The notes below the pieces were generated by a model. It did not search any database. It worked only from the letters and a program-made list of their open reading frames with translations, and was not told the origin of the DNA. The position numbers and the translations under genes are program-made. 64,000 bases of DNA, from the NCBI RefSeq assembly GCF_000165425.1, contig NW_001799629.1, positions 188,737 to 252,736 of the forward strand. Direction: 5' to 3'. Below, piece after piece: positions 1 to 11,697 of the stretch; the first letter of the stretch is position 1, and every line of letters begins with the position of its first letter. Source of the DNA: Paramecium tetraurelia. Its lineage: Eukaryota > Ciliophora > Oligohymenophorea > Peniculida > Parameciidae.

Positions 1-46
1 CGATATTTTAATTATTCTATAATGGTAAATTGATTAATGATTATAA

Positions 47-363
47 TCATCCTGCTCTTCTAAATCTTCTATCTCTTTTAGGTAAATCTGCCCCACTTCC
101 AGCGCAGTTTTATTCAGAATAAGTATTCAGATTTGGATATGGTTGTCTACCTGAATACTTTCTCATATCTTCAGTAGATTACTCAGCATATTTGGTCAAA
201 TGTTTTCTTGCTTGTTCTGCATTTGTCGGATCATGTTTTTGACCATTCAAATCAGTTGCAGGCAAACAATCTAAATTCGATTTCTTTGTTTACCTGTTTA
301 CATATAACTAAACTCCTTGGCTGTTATTACAAACACCAATACAATCACTAGTAAATACTTCAT
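47..363 (-). CDS. Small secreted or membrane-anchored protein, 97 aa
   Basis: Reading from the ATG at 363 gives MKYLLVIVLVFVITA, a clear hydrophobic signal peptide or N-terminal anchor, followed by about 80 polar residues with two cysteines that could pair. One 23-nt intron (271-293, GTAAAC...TTTAG) restores the frame, and the exons sum to 98 codons ending in TGA at 47-49. The C-terminal end is basic (RDRRFRRAG). The family was not recognised. The gene lies 34 bp downstream of the cytochrome c-like gene on the same strand. The start could lie further upstream in frame, but the signal peptide favours this ATG. Confidence 0.6.
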
Positions 364-397
364 GATTGAAAACAAAAACGATATAATTAATATTAAA

Positions 398-1133
398 TCA
401 CTTCTTCTCTGGTTCATATCCTTATCTCTAATGAGCAACCTCTCTTGCTTTGGCCAGTCCCTATTCTCTATAATTTTGCCATTCATATCCATGATATTTT
501 GTGAATGACCTTCTGTACAAATCAGAAGTAGCCTTTGCAAACCCTTTCAAAAACTTTACTAAGTCAGCTCTACGTATAATTTAGGCCTAAATACCTTTCT
601 TCTGCACTCTCCAATAGTTCTCCTCTTTATAAACATTTTGTCCCCTTGCACATTGCTTACGGATCTTTAGCCCACATAAATAGATTATAACTATTCCAAA
701 ATATTTTAGAATCCAACAAGGCCATTGTATATTCTTCATATACTCTCTAACTAGCTGCTGGTTTATTGTAGATTTGAGCCAAAGATGGTCCACTGGATTC
801 TTAAAATGAAAAATCTGCTGCATATGGTTTTCCTGTGAATATTTCCAAAGAGTGACAAGAAGCACATGCACGCATAAATACTTTTGCTCCTTATTTCAAA
901 TCACCATCCACTGGCACTTATTTAGATTTATCAGCATTAGTATTAGGATTTGTTAAATTTCGATATGTCTTTTTAGCCTTTATTGTTTATAGCAAAGCCT
1001 CTCTGGTTATTGCTTCGTCAATCATTTGCTATTCTTTATGCATGGCTCTTATTTCATTCTGTACATCATCTTTGCTTTTTCCATAAGGATTCAAAAGAAT
1101 TTTCTTCCATTTCTCATTTGGATCCTCTGACAT
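398..1133 (-). CDS. Cytochrome c-like protein with N- and C-terminal extensions, 236 aa
   Basis: A class I cytochrome c fold is visible. The heme-binding CASCH motif sits near residue 90, followed by SSGPSLAQIYNKPA in the place of the usual GP.LHG..GR segment and then ERADLVKFLKG, matching the C-terminal helix. About 75 charged residues precede the heme motif and about 45 basic residues follow the fold, so it is roughly twice the length of soluble cytochrome c (about 105 aa). One 25-nt intron (570-594) completes 237 codons. Family knowledge places such proteins in the mitochondrial respiratory chain; the extensions suggest an anchored subunit or a ciliate-specific variant (inference). At the usual axial methionine (GTKM) this protein has GTKC, with a methionine five residues upstream (AMCKGTKC). 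Confidence 0.78.
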
Positions 1134-1166
1134 TCTATAGTTTAATTTATTATCACATATTAAAAT

Positions 1167-1965
1167 TCATATTTTCAATTCATCTTTCAACCTCTTCTCC
1201 AATTCCTCATCAGTCTCCTTTCTTACTACTTCTTCCTAATTTTAGACTATTTCCTCATAAATGTATCCACTCACATCTTCTCCTGTAATAATGTCCTAGA
1301 GCAACTTTATATTTGGAATTTCAGCATTGTCCTTCGTCACTAGTACTCTCAGATCTTCGTATAGTCTATTATCGTATTTTGTCTCAAATTATATAACATA
1401 ATTTGATTATCTATATTTTTGATTCTTAATAATACTTTATTAGTTACCACTTCTTCCTCTATCTTATTGTTTGAAACTGATATCACATCGCTAATATTCA
1501 ATAATTCATTGTCTGTAACATTTACTTTCAACACATTCTTGTTCCCTAATTCAATCAAACATTGCCTCTAATCCTTCTCCAATGTTATTGATTAAACTAA
1601 TTTTCCCAAGTACTTTCTGCCCTTTATATACGATGATATTGTTTAAATTGAAAAAAAGACGGGAATCAATGTAACCCAAGGATTTATATACAAATACGAA
1701 AGTCCACCTACCATACTCCATACAGTAATATATATAGTAGCAGATCTATTCAATTTCGTAGAAAATCCTTTTTTTTAAGCAAATTCTAAGTACCATCGAC
1801 ATTTAGTTTGTTTTGGAAAACTGTATAATTATTGAATATTTTATTGTTCTGAGGATTAAAGGCAGCAGCCATCTTGTCAATTTGTTCAGTCAGATACTCT
1901 TCGTGATCTAGAATTTTGTTTATCTTTTCTTTTGAAAATCTAAAGATGGCTCTTCTAATCAACAT
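1167..1965 (-). CDS. Two-span membrane protein, possibly mitochondrial, 246 aa
   Basis: ATG at 1965 gives MLIRRAIFRFSKEKI, an arginine-rich start resembling a mitochondrial presequence. Around residues 70-105 two hydrophobic stretches (ATIYITVWSMVGGLSYLYI and a following segment rich in V, I and F) form a hairpin. The C-terminal half is soluble, with a charged helix ending in KRLKDELKI. Two introns are needed: 1768-1793 (26 nt, ends AAG) and 1366-1397 (32 nt, ends TAG). Together they give 247 codons and remove the TGA at 1349-1351, which otherwise looks like a stop. The topology recalls TMEM186-like proteins, but the resemblance is too weak for a name. Its start faces the start of the next gene across 12 bp. 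Confidence 0.65.
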
Positions 1966-1977
1966 TATTAAAATTTA
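1966..1977. promoter_or_regulatory. 12-bp gap between divergent start codons
   Basis: The entire space between the ATG of the membrane protein (minus strand) and the ATG of the phosphodiesterase-fold gene (plus strand) is 12 bp of pure A/T. Any core promoters and 5' leaders must overlap the partner's coding sequence, unless the minus-strand start lies further inside. Confidence 0.4.
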
Positions 1978-2697
1978 ATGAGAATTGCTACATACAATAT
2001 TAGAAATACTCAGGATTAATATCTTAAGAGAAGAGAGATCCTACAGAGTATCATCTAAGGATTGAATGCTGATGTGATCTCTCTTCAGGAGGTGGCCCTT
2101 CCAGAGTTGGATTATTTGGCAGGGGATTACTAGAAATTCTTTGCCCCAATTCAATTATAATTTCCCTTACATCCAGATCCAGAATTTAGAATAGATGGAA
2201 ATGCTATCTTAGTTCGGAAAGGGCTCGAAGTTAAATTACATGAATATGTTCATATCAGTGTGTTTAGAAACATATAACACATTGTAATAGGAGATGTGCA
2301 TATTTACAACACTCATTTGCATCATGTGATTGGAGACGATCAAGTTCGAAGTCATCAAATAGATAACATCCTCACCTATCTATTGGGATAAATGAATGAA
2401 AGGATTTTTCTAATGGGAGATTTCAACTTGACCCCTGAATCTTAAGAATACAAAAAAATGACTCATTATTTTAAATCATCTTACACATTGGCTAATCAAA
2501 AAGAACCTGAAATAACATTTCCAACAGGTTTGACAGGACCATTTATGGACACTGATCCAGCTGGAACCTTTGATTACATATGGATAAGAGGTAATAATAT
2601 AGAAGTCAAGGAATGCACTCTATTCGGATCAGATAAAATTTAAGAAGGAGTATATCCAAGTGACCATTTAGGAATTCTAGGAGTATATAATATATGA
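1978..2697 (+). CDS. Endonuclease/exonuclease/phosphatase family protein, 239 aa
   Basis: Intronless. It begins MRIATYNIR, the first beta strand of the EEP fold, with the asparagine used for metal binding. Further motifs in order are ADVISLQEV (metal-binding Glu), YNTHLHH, FLMGDFNLTP (the catalytic GDFN) and YPSDHLGILG (the catalytic SDH). All canonical catalytic residues of the DNase I/Mg-dependent phosphodiesterase superfamily are present, so the enzyme should be active on a phosphodiester or phosphomonoester. The substrate (nucleic acid, inositol phosphate or sphingomyelin) cannot be told. At 239 aa it is a minimal catalytic domain without signal peptide or extra domains. 720 bases give 240 codons including TGA. 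Confidence 0.88.
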
Positions 2698-2762
2698 AGA
2701 ATATTATTAAAAGATATATTGTAGTTTAATAATATAAAACATTAATTTAATTTATATAATTT

Positions 2763-2899
2763 ATAAAAAGGATTTTGCATATGCAAAAATAAGAGATCTT
2801 GTTAAATTGCATTTTTCAAAAAGCAATCCAATTCAATCTATCAATACAGGCCAAGAAGCAGTGAATTTTACAAACAAAGTAATTAGGTAATTTAAGTGA
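2763..2899 (+). pseudogene. Orphan coding fragment of about 45 codons
   Basis: Within the 418-bp gap 2698-3115 a short open frame reads FAYAKIRDLVKLHFSK and then INTGQEAVNFTNKV before TGA at 2897. The residue composition looks like real protein, but there is no in-frame ATG and no convincing splice to one. The nearby ATG at about 2780 is in another frame. It may be the tail of a decayed gene copy. The rest of the gap is A/T-rich with nothing recognisable. Confidence 0.25.
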
Positions 2900-3115
2900 T
2901 AAAGCTACCTTCATTAAAAATACTTTTTATGACTTTTATTAGATTAGCTAAAAGTTAATGATTATATCATATTTAGTTTAAGTTTGAATTTGAAATCTAA
3001 AATCTCACTTTGAAATTAAATCCATATTAAATTATTATAATTAAAGACTAAAATACAATATAATTAAGTATTGCAAATTATTCTAAATTAAAACATTCAT
3101 TAATATGCAATTATA

Positions 3116-4583
3116 TCAATTTATATATTTGAGTAATTAATTGGCTCTTTTACTTGTGTTTTCATTTTTACAATTAATTGCTATATCTTTTAAATATGAA
3201 GTTATTTAATATTGCTTTAACAAATTCAAAATGGAGTTACCACTAGAATTGTGTTACAAAACAGCTAAGGTCACTAACTTATTAATTAATATATTACATT
3301 GTAATAACCATTTGCTTAAGACATAATCTTGGCACTCCTTAATTTCTTAATATTTAGATATTAAAAGAGTAAGCAATCCATTGTTGTATAGATCAGTGCA
3401 TTACTCAAAGGAGCTGTTCGAGCATAAAAGAAATAAACACTCTAATTAATGATATAGGACTTGGCGATCATCTAAAATAAATAATTTAATTACTTTCGCT
3501 TGCAATTATTATCATCAATTATAGTGGAATTTAATTCAAATGAATATTCTAGATTATGTATTAAGATTATTCACTAAACAATTGTTTCATAATGATGGAT
3601 GCTTGAGTTCTTATAAATTTACCATTAGATTTATAATTATGATCAATAATATTGAGTAATGAACAGAATATGTCTGGATATTTTTCAATGATGTCAAATT
3701 TCAACTTTTGGTCATTCAATTTTATTGAATCAGATATAACTTGTAAGGCAATTTACCTTAATTAAGATTATTCTTGAACAACAAATGCTAAATTAGTAAG
3801 TATAACCCAAAAGTTTGGGTAGAGTGTGAGATTAACAGTGAATTGAGATTTGTCAATAAAGTAGCGAGCAAATAGAAGAATTCTATTTAATAAAGAATTT
3901 TTTGTCTCAGTATATTTATCTTTTTTTTCTAAATCTAATTCTATTATTAAATAATTTATCCCTCGCAATTTTTTACATAATTAATCTAAAATTGACATAA
4001 ATTCTTAGACATCCTAAAAGTGGATTCCGCTATTAGGTTCGATGAATGTGGTAATAAGATACATAAAAGTTGACATTAAGTAGTCATCTGACTCAAACTC
4101 TAGATCTAATATCTTTTTAAGAGTTTGGCCAATATTTAATTGTATTAGTGTAGATTGGCAAAGAAGTGAAGATTGTGACAACTATCCAAGCAGATATAAT
4201 TATTCATCTAAAAAAACCAGACTCTTCTCATTTTCACACTTACTCAACAATCTTGATCCTAAAAATGAATCCTCAAAAAAGGTCTCTAAATATTCTATTT
4301 AGTTAGCATCTCTGCATTTCTTCACTATCAATTATAGCAATAGGATTAATTAATTTGTTAGATCCCCTTCTAAGATTGGTTTTAGAAGAGGAGATTTATA
4401 AATGTCGAAACTATTATCTACCTCAATCTAATTGTATAATAGAATTATTTAATCATTTATCCCATCCTAAAACTACTGAGCAGCATTTTCTGACAGTAAT
4501 ATCTGTCTCCTTTAATTCAAAATTTTATCTAAACCTTATTTTCTAATTTCTTGTCTAAATTGCTCTTTTTTTTATTACAACAT
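3116..4583 (-). CDS. Leucine-rich helical protein, probable armadillo/HEAT-type solenoid, 481 aa
   Basis: Reading from ATG at 4583, one 22-nt intron (3472-3493) gives exactly 482 codons. The product is almost wholly alpha-helical, rich in Leu, Ile, Gln and Asn, with repeated amphipathic helices of 15-20 residues (for example LLYNQIEV, LIVKKCRD, FMYLITTFIEP) and no signal peptide or membrane span. This pattern fits an alpha-solenoid such as HEAT or armadillo repeats, but no repeat consensus is clean enough to name a family. It is divergent from the acidic protein gene (81-bp gap between start codons). Function unknown. Confidence 0.6.
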
Positions 4584-4664
4584 TAATGTATTAATATTAT
4601 AATTAAATTATAATTACCCTTATTTCTTTTTTAAAAATTCTTTACAAAAATTAATCATTTATAT

Positions 4665-5056
4665 ATGGATTAGATTGAACCACAACCTATTTTTGATGAA
4701 ATTCCATCGAAAATCAATATCAATCTCCTACCGAAACATAAGCCAGAAAAATTCATTGAAGCAAGCCAAAGTAAAAGTATAGATCCCGTTTACGAAGACG
4801 GCCATGAAGTTGGTTTTATGATCAAAGGAGAAAATACTGTTTATGAGTTGGATTATGAAGAAGGGTGAGTTTCACTTTGCTTGACAATAGATTCTTTGAG
4901 CCAAATGGATGCTACTATTCGCGTGATTTTGTTCCAAAGGGATGGTGGGTATTGGATAAAGATTCATAAGAATTCTTCTATGATATAGATGGAAAATTAG
5001 ATGGAGAGGATGAAGAAGATGAAAATGAAAATGAGCAATTGATCTAATAATAATGA
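4665..5056 (+). CDS. Small acidic-tailed protein, 121 aa
   Basis: ATG at 4665; one 26-nt intron (4865-4890, GTGAGT...CAATAG) gives 122 codons. The middle carries a compact, probably globular segment (VYEDGHEVGFMIKGE, then GFFEPNGCYYSRDF and PKGWWVLDKDS) with several aromatic residues. The last 25 residues are almost all Asp and Glu and end in glutamines encoded by TAA. No family recognised. It is convergent with the ARL1-like gene, with 110 bp between stops. Confidence 0.6.
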
Positions 5057-5166
5057 TCAAGTATTATTTATTTAGATTTATAAGATATTCGCTCTTGTTT
5101 TTAAACTTCATTGTTTATATATATATATAATACTTATGATTAAATATCTATATTAAACAAACCTAA

Positions 5167-5868
<702 letters not shown>

Positions 5869-5887
5869 TTAGAATCACTTAAAGAAA

Positions 5888-6448
5888 ATGCCTTTTGATT
5901 GTAATTTGAAAATGAAATAAGTACAACCTAGTTCCATTTCAAAGGTAATCGGGTTGGATAAATGAGCTTGAATTGAAATTGATTTAAACAAAGAGTTTAT
6001 CATCCAAAAATTGAAATAGAACTCTCTTATTATTAGAAAAACATAGAATAAATGCTATTGAGATACTCAAACTCTAATGAGGCAGAAAAGGAGAGACTTT
6101 AAAATATATTAGATGATTACTTGATGAGAGATTGAAGAGAAGTTATTAATAATTTAGAAATATAGTCGAAGAAATAACAAAAAACTCAAAGAGTAATATT
6201 AAACTAGAAAATAATTATCAAATATTAGTAGACTTCAAGTGTTGATTAAACAAAAAATTATACTATTATTGAATTTAGCGAATAAAATAGAATTGAGACT
6301 GGAAAATTTTGTTCCTGTTGAACTTAATAAGTATAAATAAATTGAAAAAAAATTAAGACCAAAGCTAAATTAGAGATAGTTAGAAAAAGGCCTGATTACT
6401 GTTTTATATATGAAATCATTTCTTCTACAAGAATTTGAGTAATTGTGA
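5888..6448 (+). pseudogene. Broken coiled-coil gene
   Basis: Two long coding-like stretches lie in different frames. The first (from about 5983) reads VYHPKIEIELSYYQKNIEQM and continues to 6132. The second (from about 6128 to TGA at 6446) reads ISRLQVLIKQKIILLLNLA and ends near LLQEFEQL. They abut at a GAGAGA run (6126-6133) with no GT-AG intron able to join them; a two-base loss in that run would explain the break. The 5' end is also unclear: the ATG at 5888 is out of frame with the body. The product is charged and helical. A recent pseudogene is more likely than an unseen intron. It starts 43 bp from the divergent ARL1-like gene. Confidence 0.45.
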
Positions 6449-6692
6449 ACTTTGATTATTTTACAAGCGAGAGTTTGAAATCTGTCTCTACAATGCTTAT
6501 AAGCTTTTACCAACTTAATCAAAACTTTGGCTGCCCATTGTTTATTCTTACTTTTAATGATAAAAATGTAAAAATACTCTAATTAATGGCGATTCTTTTT
6601 TCGTTTTATTATACTTATGCAATTTCTCTGTACTTAACGATTATTGTGATTGCTCAGTTAGCTTTTCTGATTTTTAGAGGCGATGTCTTTTA

Positions 6693-7490
6693 TCACCTTT
6701 TGAATCTTTTAGTCTTTCTGTTTCTGTCAGTTTAGGCTCTAGATTTCTTTATAGATTCATAACATTACTGAGTTTCATCATTTGTTCTTTAATTACCACT
6801 TTCCTATTTAACTGTAACCTGCTTTCTACCCTTAGAAAGAGAACGGTCCTTTTCAGTATTGCATATTTTTAACAAAGCTTTGAAATTAGCTTCATTATTC
6901 GAGTTTTATAAGCTTTTTTGGGATTTGTTAGAGACTAATTTACTCAATCTCTCAAAAGCGGAGGGAGTCTTTTTATGAAGTATTTCTTTGGGTGAACTAT
7001 CAAATATTTTTTTATGTTGATCCTATGATTATAATATTAACTTACTTTAATGGCTTATTCTAAAGATTTTATTTTTTCCTACTATTATATAATAATAATA
7101 TCCTTTTCAGCAGAGACTTCATCTATCTTCTGTATTAAAGCATCAATTTGCAATTTCTATTGTTGTTCTATCCTGATGTGAGTTCTAATGGATGCTTCAA
7201 GTTTTTAGATTATTGTCTCATAATCATTGTTTATATGTTCTTCCAATTATTCTTCAAATACAGTTTTGACTCTTTTGCATAGCAGTAAGAATGTTACCTA
7301 TTTAAATACGCAACGATTTAGAGGATATTGTCATATTATTACTTTTCCGATTACTCGCTAATTTACTTTACGCTAACTTTGTTGATTTGTTCATATGTAT
7401 CAATGATGTCCTACTTCAAAGAAGATATATTACATTGTCTATTACTTCTGCAATATCCAACAATAGCTACTTTATAGTATAACCTTGCAT
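6693..7490 (-). CDS. Coiled-coil protein, tandem paralogue with three introns, 241 aa
   Basis: ATG at 7490 with three introns (23, 26 and 23 nt; the middle one ends AAAAG) gives 242 codons. The central 70 residues form a coiled coil (EEHINNDYETIIQKLEASIR, then KIDEVSAEKD), followed by the motif KKTPSAFERLSKLVSNKSQ and a basic, Ser/Lys-rich tail. The same order of elements occurs in the neighbouring upstream gene (7508-8302), so the two are tandem duplicates. No catalytic motif is present. A structural or cytoskeletal role is plausible for a ciliate coiled-coil protein, but this is inference. The 17-bp spacer to the upstream gene leaves little room for an independent promoter. Confidence 0.7.
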
Positions 7491-7507
7491 ATATATATAT
7501 TAATTAA

Positions 7508-8302
7508 TCAAAATTGCAAACCAGATCTAGTTAAGTGAATATTACTATACTAAGGGATTGACCCTTTTAATTGTAATATAATCTTCTTAGTCTTCCTCTG
7601 ATCAACACTTACTTATTCGTCTCTCTGAGTTTGTGAGCACGAATAATCTTGTTTTATAATAGATTGTTAAAGCCTGCTTTTTTGGAAGCAAATTTATCTC
7701 TTTTTATTGTCTTATTGTAGTATTTTAGTATCGATTGATTTCCTCAAAGGATAAGACGTTTTTCTTTAAGAAAGTGAACGCTCATCTTAATTTAAGAAAC
7801 CATTTGTACTAAGTATATTCTATTAAGACTTGTTTGACATTAACTTGTTGATCTTCTCATAAGCTGATGGTGTTTTCTTTTGTGTGTTTAAATCTAATTG
7901 AGAAAAATGATTCAGAAAATTATTTTACAAATTTCCTGTACTTTCAGTATGTTTATCTTGTAATTGCAATTACAGCTTATGTATTTTTTCCTCAAATTAT
8001 TTGACTTAGATTTCTTTATCTTTCATCAGTTCCTCTACTTTGCTATTTAGTATTTCAATCTGAAGATTCAGTTAATATTGTGTTCTAATATGCTTTCTAA
8101 CAGAGGCTTCTAAATTTTAGATTATGGTTTCATAGTCATTCTTTATATGCTCATTTAATTATGACTGCAATTATTGACGCATCTAATCAATTGACTTAAA
8201 GAGCTATATTATATTGAATTATAATGATGCATCATCTTAATTAAGTATTTACGACTAATCTATATCATTGTCGATTATGCTCTCTAATTTATGTTTATTC
8301 AT
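7508..8302 (-). CDS. Coiled-coil protein, intronless tandem paralogue, 264 aa
   Basis: A single open frame of 265 codons with no intron. It shares with the downstream gene the coiled coil (NEHIKNDYETIIQNLEASVR) and the KKTPSAYEKINKLMSNKSQQ motif, then diverges into a basic tail rich in Ser, Gln and Lys. The N-terminal 50 residues are unlike those of its paralogue. The lack of all three introns found in the sister copy is notable. Family and function are unknown. Confidence 0.7.
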
Positions 8303-8431
8303 ACATTATCCATCTCTTGAATCAAATCAAAATACAATTATGCTATAAGTGAAGGTTTCTTAATCCTTTTATTCATTAATAATTTGTTAATTTTATACTT
8401 AAATTAAAGTTCCACAGATTAATTAGTTATA

Positions 8432-8584
8432 TCACTTTAAGTGTTCATAACATTATTGGTGTCTCTGCTATTGGATTCTTATTTCAGAATAAAGTAATGC
8501 AATATATAATAAATATAGATTTAGCACTTTGATTAAAAACCTGTCATACTTTGACCGAATCGGATTCTAATATCCTGATTTCAT
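8432..8584 (-). CDS. Possible 50-aa single-span membrane protein
   Basis: In the 468-bp gap between the paralogue pair and LC8, an uninterrupted frame from ATG 8584 to TGA 8432 reads MKSGYQNPIRSKYDR, then a hydrophobic stretch of about 18 residues (FLIKVLNLYLLYIALLYS) and a polar tail. The size and shape recall small respiratory-chain or ER membrane subunits. A frame this short could arise by chance in A/T-rich DNA, so it is only a candidate. Confidence 0.28.
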
Positions 8585-8770
8585 GATTCTTTTATAAAAC
8601 ACTTTAAGTTTTTATGATTTATTTCAATTTAAATTTCCAAAATAATTTTATATAACAGAAAAATTAAAGAATGAAACTTATGTATTATTAATTATTATTC
8701 TTATTTTCTAGAACATCGAATAGAAAAGACACGGCATGCATATATGGTTTTATATATGAATATATTATTT

Positions 8771-9067
<297 letters not shown>

Positions 9068-9715
9068 TTTTTCTTATTATTTAAATTTATTAATAATAAT
9101 TTTCAATTTTCTTTTCCAATTTATATGGAACTTAAATCGATGTTGCTTTTACTTTCTTAATTAATATTTCTTTAACGTAAGATTTACTTCTATTTGTATT
9201 CAACTAATAATTCGCATTATTTTATAAATTGACTTCAAGGTTTTATTTCTTTATAATTTCTTATTCTCGAAATAAAAGATAGTAATTTTTCATTATATTC
9301 GAAGAAACAAAAAATCTTTTTTATTCTCTTTCGTTAATTAAGGTAGCATTAAAATATTGCCGAGAATGCCATATATGTTATAGGTTTATAACAGGAGATT
9401 CAATGTGTAAAATGATTAGAGAGACAAATAATATAATGAAATTTTATTATAACTAATTTTTAATTCTTTATTCTCTTAAATCCTTAAATTAAAATAGAAG
9501 ATCGTGAAAGTAGAATCAAATTTCCTTTAAAGACCACTTATTAACTAATATTGATTTCGTAAATCTAATAAACTAAATAAAAGAATAGAAGTTATTGGGA
9601 AATTTTATACAACTTTATTATAAAAAGAAACTAAATATTATAATTGTTTTTATTAAATTTGATCAATAATATTAAAAAGACTTTAAATTTTAATCATGTT
9701 AATAATAAAAATTAA
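9068..9715. other. A/T-rich intergenic region, nothing recognised
   Basis: About 650 bp between LC8 and the EF-hand-like gene. Both strands show only short frames, poly-A/T runs and no RNA-gene signature I can recognise. It should hold the upstream region of LC8 and the 3' end of the next gene. Confidence 0.5.
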
Positions 9716-10603
9716 TCAATATGGTCTTGGTACATTAGTTTATTCTTAATATCTTTTAGTTTTTGGTTTGAGTTCTGATGCTTTGAATTCAATAATACTG
9801 CTTGCTTCACTAACTGGCATTAATTATTATTATTGGATTATGGATTTGCTTAGATTAACGATGTAAGAATGAGTCATCTATTTTTCTTCTGGTATTTCTC
9901 TTGATTTAATATACTATTTATTTGATATGTTGATTGAAAACAAAGAACTTTCTTAAAATTGATCGAAACTTATATTACATTTCTTACCAAATGTAGCAAA
10001 TGTGAGTAAATCAAAATCAAAGTTGTTAAATTGAACTTTATTGTTTTTCATATAATTCATAAGACTAGCACAATTAATGGTTTCATTATTGCCACTAAGA
10101 TTTTAAAAGATCTATAATAGAGATTTAAAAGATTACTTTTAATATATTGAACTCCTCATTGTTAATTATTTACAATTTGCTATCCTTGATTTGTTTGATC
10201 ACTCTTATTTATTGGATGAGGAGTTTTAGGAGCTGAACTTAAAGGTCACTATTCGTATGATCAATTATAGTGTTTGACTTGTGTAATAAAAGTTTCGTTA
10301 AGTAATTCTAACCTTTTTAAAATTAACAATTACCTGAAATTGTTATTTGCTGATAGTGAATCTATCTTTGTCACCTATGAACCATATAAATTCAATAATA
10401 TCTTTGTAATTTATAGGTTAGAGATTCTAAACAAAAAAGTTTAACAAATTATTTTTAGTAATAGTATCTTCGCTATTCGACAGCAACTCAAAAGATCGAT
10501 GTATATTGTCAATATTATTAGAGTATAGAGTTTATTTGATCGTTTATAATTTCTGTTCATAATAGGAAATCATTTTCAGATAAAGTGCAATTTATTAGTC
10601 CAT
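9716..10603 (-). CDS. Degenerate EF-hand-like protein, 278 aa
   Basis: ATG at 10603; introns of 26 and 25 nt give 279 codons. The arrangement of helices resembles a calmodulin-type domain. IIEFIWFIGDKDRFTISKQQ looks like an exiting helix, loop and entering helix, and FATFGKKCNISFDQFQESSL resembles a second hand. The loops lack the usual set of acidic calcium ligands, so calcium binding is doubtful. The C-terminal 90 residues are Ser/Lys/Gln-rich and probably disordered. It lies 22 bp downstream of a coiled-coil gene in tandem. An EF-hand relative that has lost calcium binding is the best reading; an unrelated helical protein is possible. Confidence 0.55.
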
Positions 10604-10625
10604 TATTAATTTAAATATATAAAAT

Positions 10626-11595
10626 TCATATGATCAACTCCTATTATTGTTATAATGAATGTTCCGTGTCATTAGACATTATATCAGAAATACACTTGTC
10701 ACTGGATAGAGACTGTTCTAGTTTATCAAACTTGTTCAATCTCAATCTTAAGTTCAAGATTTTATCACTTAATTTTAGTTACTCTTCTTTGGTGTCTTAT
10801 ATCTTTTTTATTAATTCTTATTTCTCCAAAATACAAGTTCTTGTTATTTCTTATATTTAGAATGTCAACTATTCTATCTTTTTAGTATATTCATCAATTA
10901 ATATGGTTTTTTCTTATAAAATTTCATCAGGAGTCTTTTAAATTATTGCTACAGCATTTGGTTTTTACTTATTTCTTTATGCTTTAGGCATTTCATTAAA
11001 ATCAAGGTTGGGTTGCTTTTACCTCATCTTTTACTCAGTCTTTTTATAATATTCTTCAAAAAGTTAAATTTTTTTCTTTGATTGTTATTTTTAAGCATTC
11101 AACTTTAAGCTCAATCCTTATTAAACCTCCAATTCGAAATATTATACTTTATTCATATTATGTAATTGTATAGTTTCCTATTTCAATTTTTATTTCTTCT
11201 CTTGCAATTCTTTAATTTAGTCAGTGCTTGGGTTCTCCTTATTATTTTAACGCACTAGTTGAAGACAGTACTCTTTAATAATATCTTCAACATAATCATT
11301 CATTTGATCTCCTTCCTTTCTGTATAGTTCTATTTTTTTTTCAACCTATGAGTATTCATTTATTTTTTCATTTAAATAGACCTATAACATTTTTATTTAC
11401 TGTGCTAAATGTATCATTTAATAATACATCTTTTCTGCTTAATGGTTACAAAACTTATTTATTGTTTTTATCTGAAATGATAGATTCCAAAGATTTCAAC
11501 TTAGCTGTGTTAAGTCTTTAATAATCAATTCTACTTGAACCCAACCCAGTTGTTTTGTTTCCCTATTTATCACTGGTTATAGATTTCAATTGCAT
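10626..11595 (-). CDS. Coiled-coil protein, 316 aa
   Basis: ATG at 11595; a single very short 19-nt intron (GTAAATAAAAATGTTATAG) gives 317 codons. Almost the whole protein after residue 70 is predicted coiled coil from heptad-like Leu/Ile spacing (for example EKKIELYRKEGDQMNDYVED and KIEQLTFQIQEITRTCILEK). It is rich in Gln and Lys, and many of the Gln codons are TAA or TAG. There is no motor, kinase or membrane signature. It is tandem with the EF-hand-like gene downstream and, upstream, with the kinesin gene on the same strand (102 bp away). Function unknown. Confidence 0.65.
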
Positions 11596-11697
11596 AATTA
11601 TTATAATTTAATTTATTAATAAAAATTTACAATTTTGTCTAAAACTAAGAATACCTTTATAATTGTTTGAAGTTATGTATATAATTAATTAGTAATA

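Noticed and set aside
1349-1351. Apparent stop (TGA) ending the two-span membrane protein early
   Set aside because: A 32-nt GT-TAG intron (1366-1397) just upstream changes frame so that coding sequence continues to TGA at 1167; the total is then exactly 247 codons.
10630-10860. Plus-strand open frame opposite the coiled-coil gene
   Set aside because: It is the antisense shadow of a 317-codon minus-strand gene and its product has no plausible domain.
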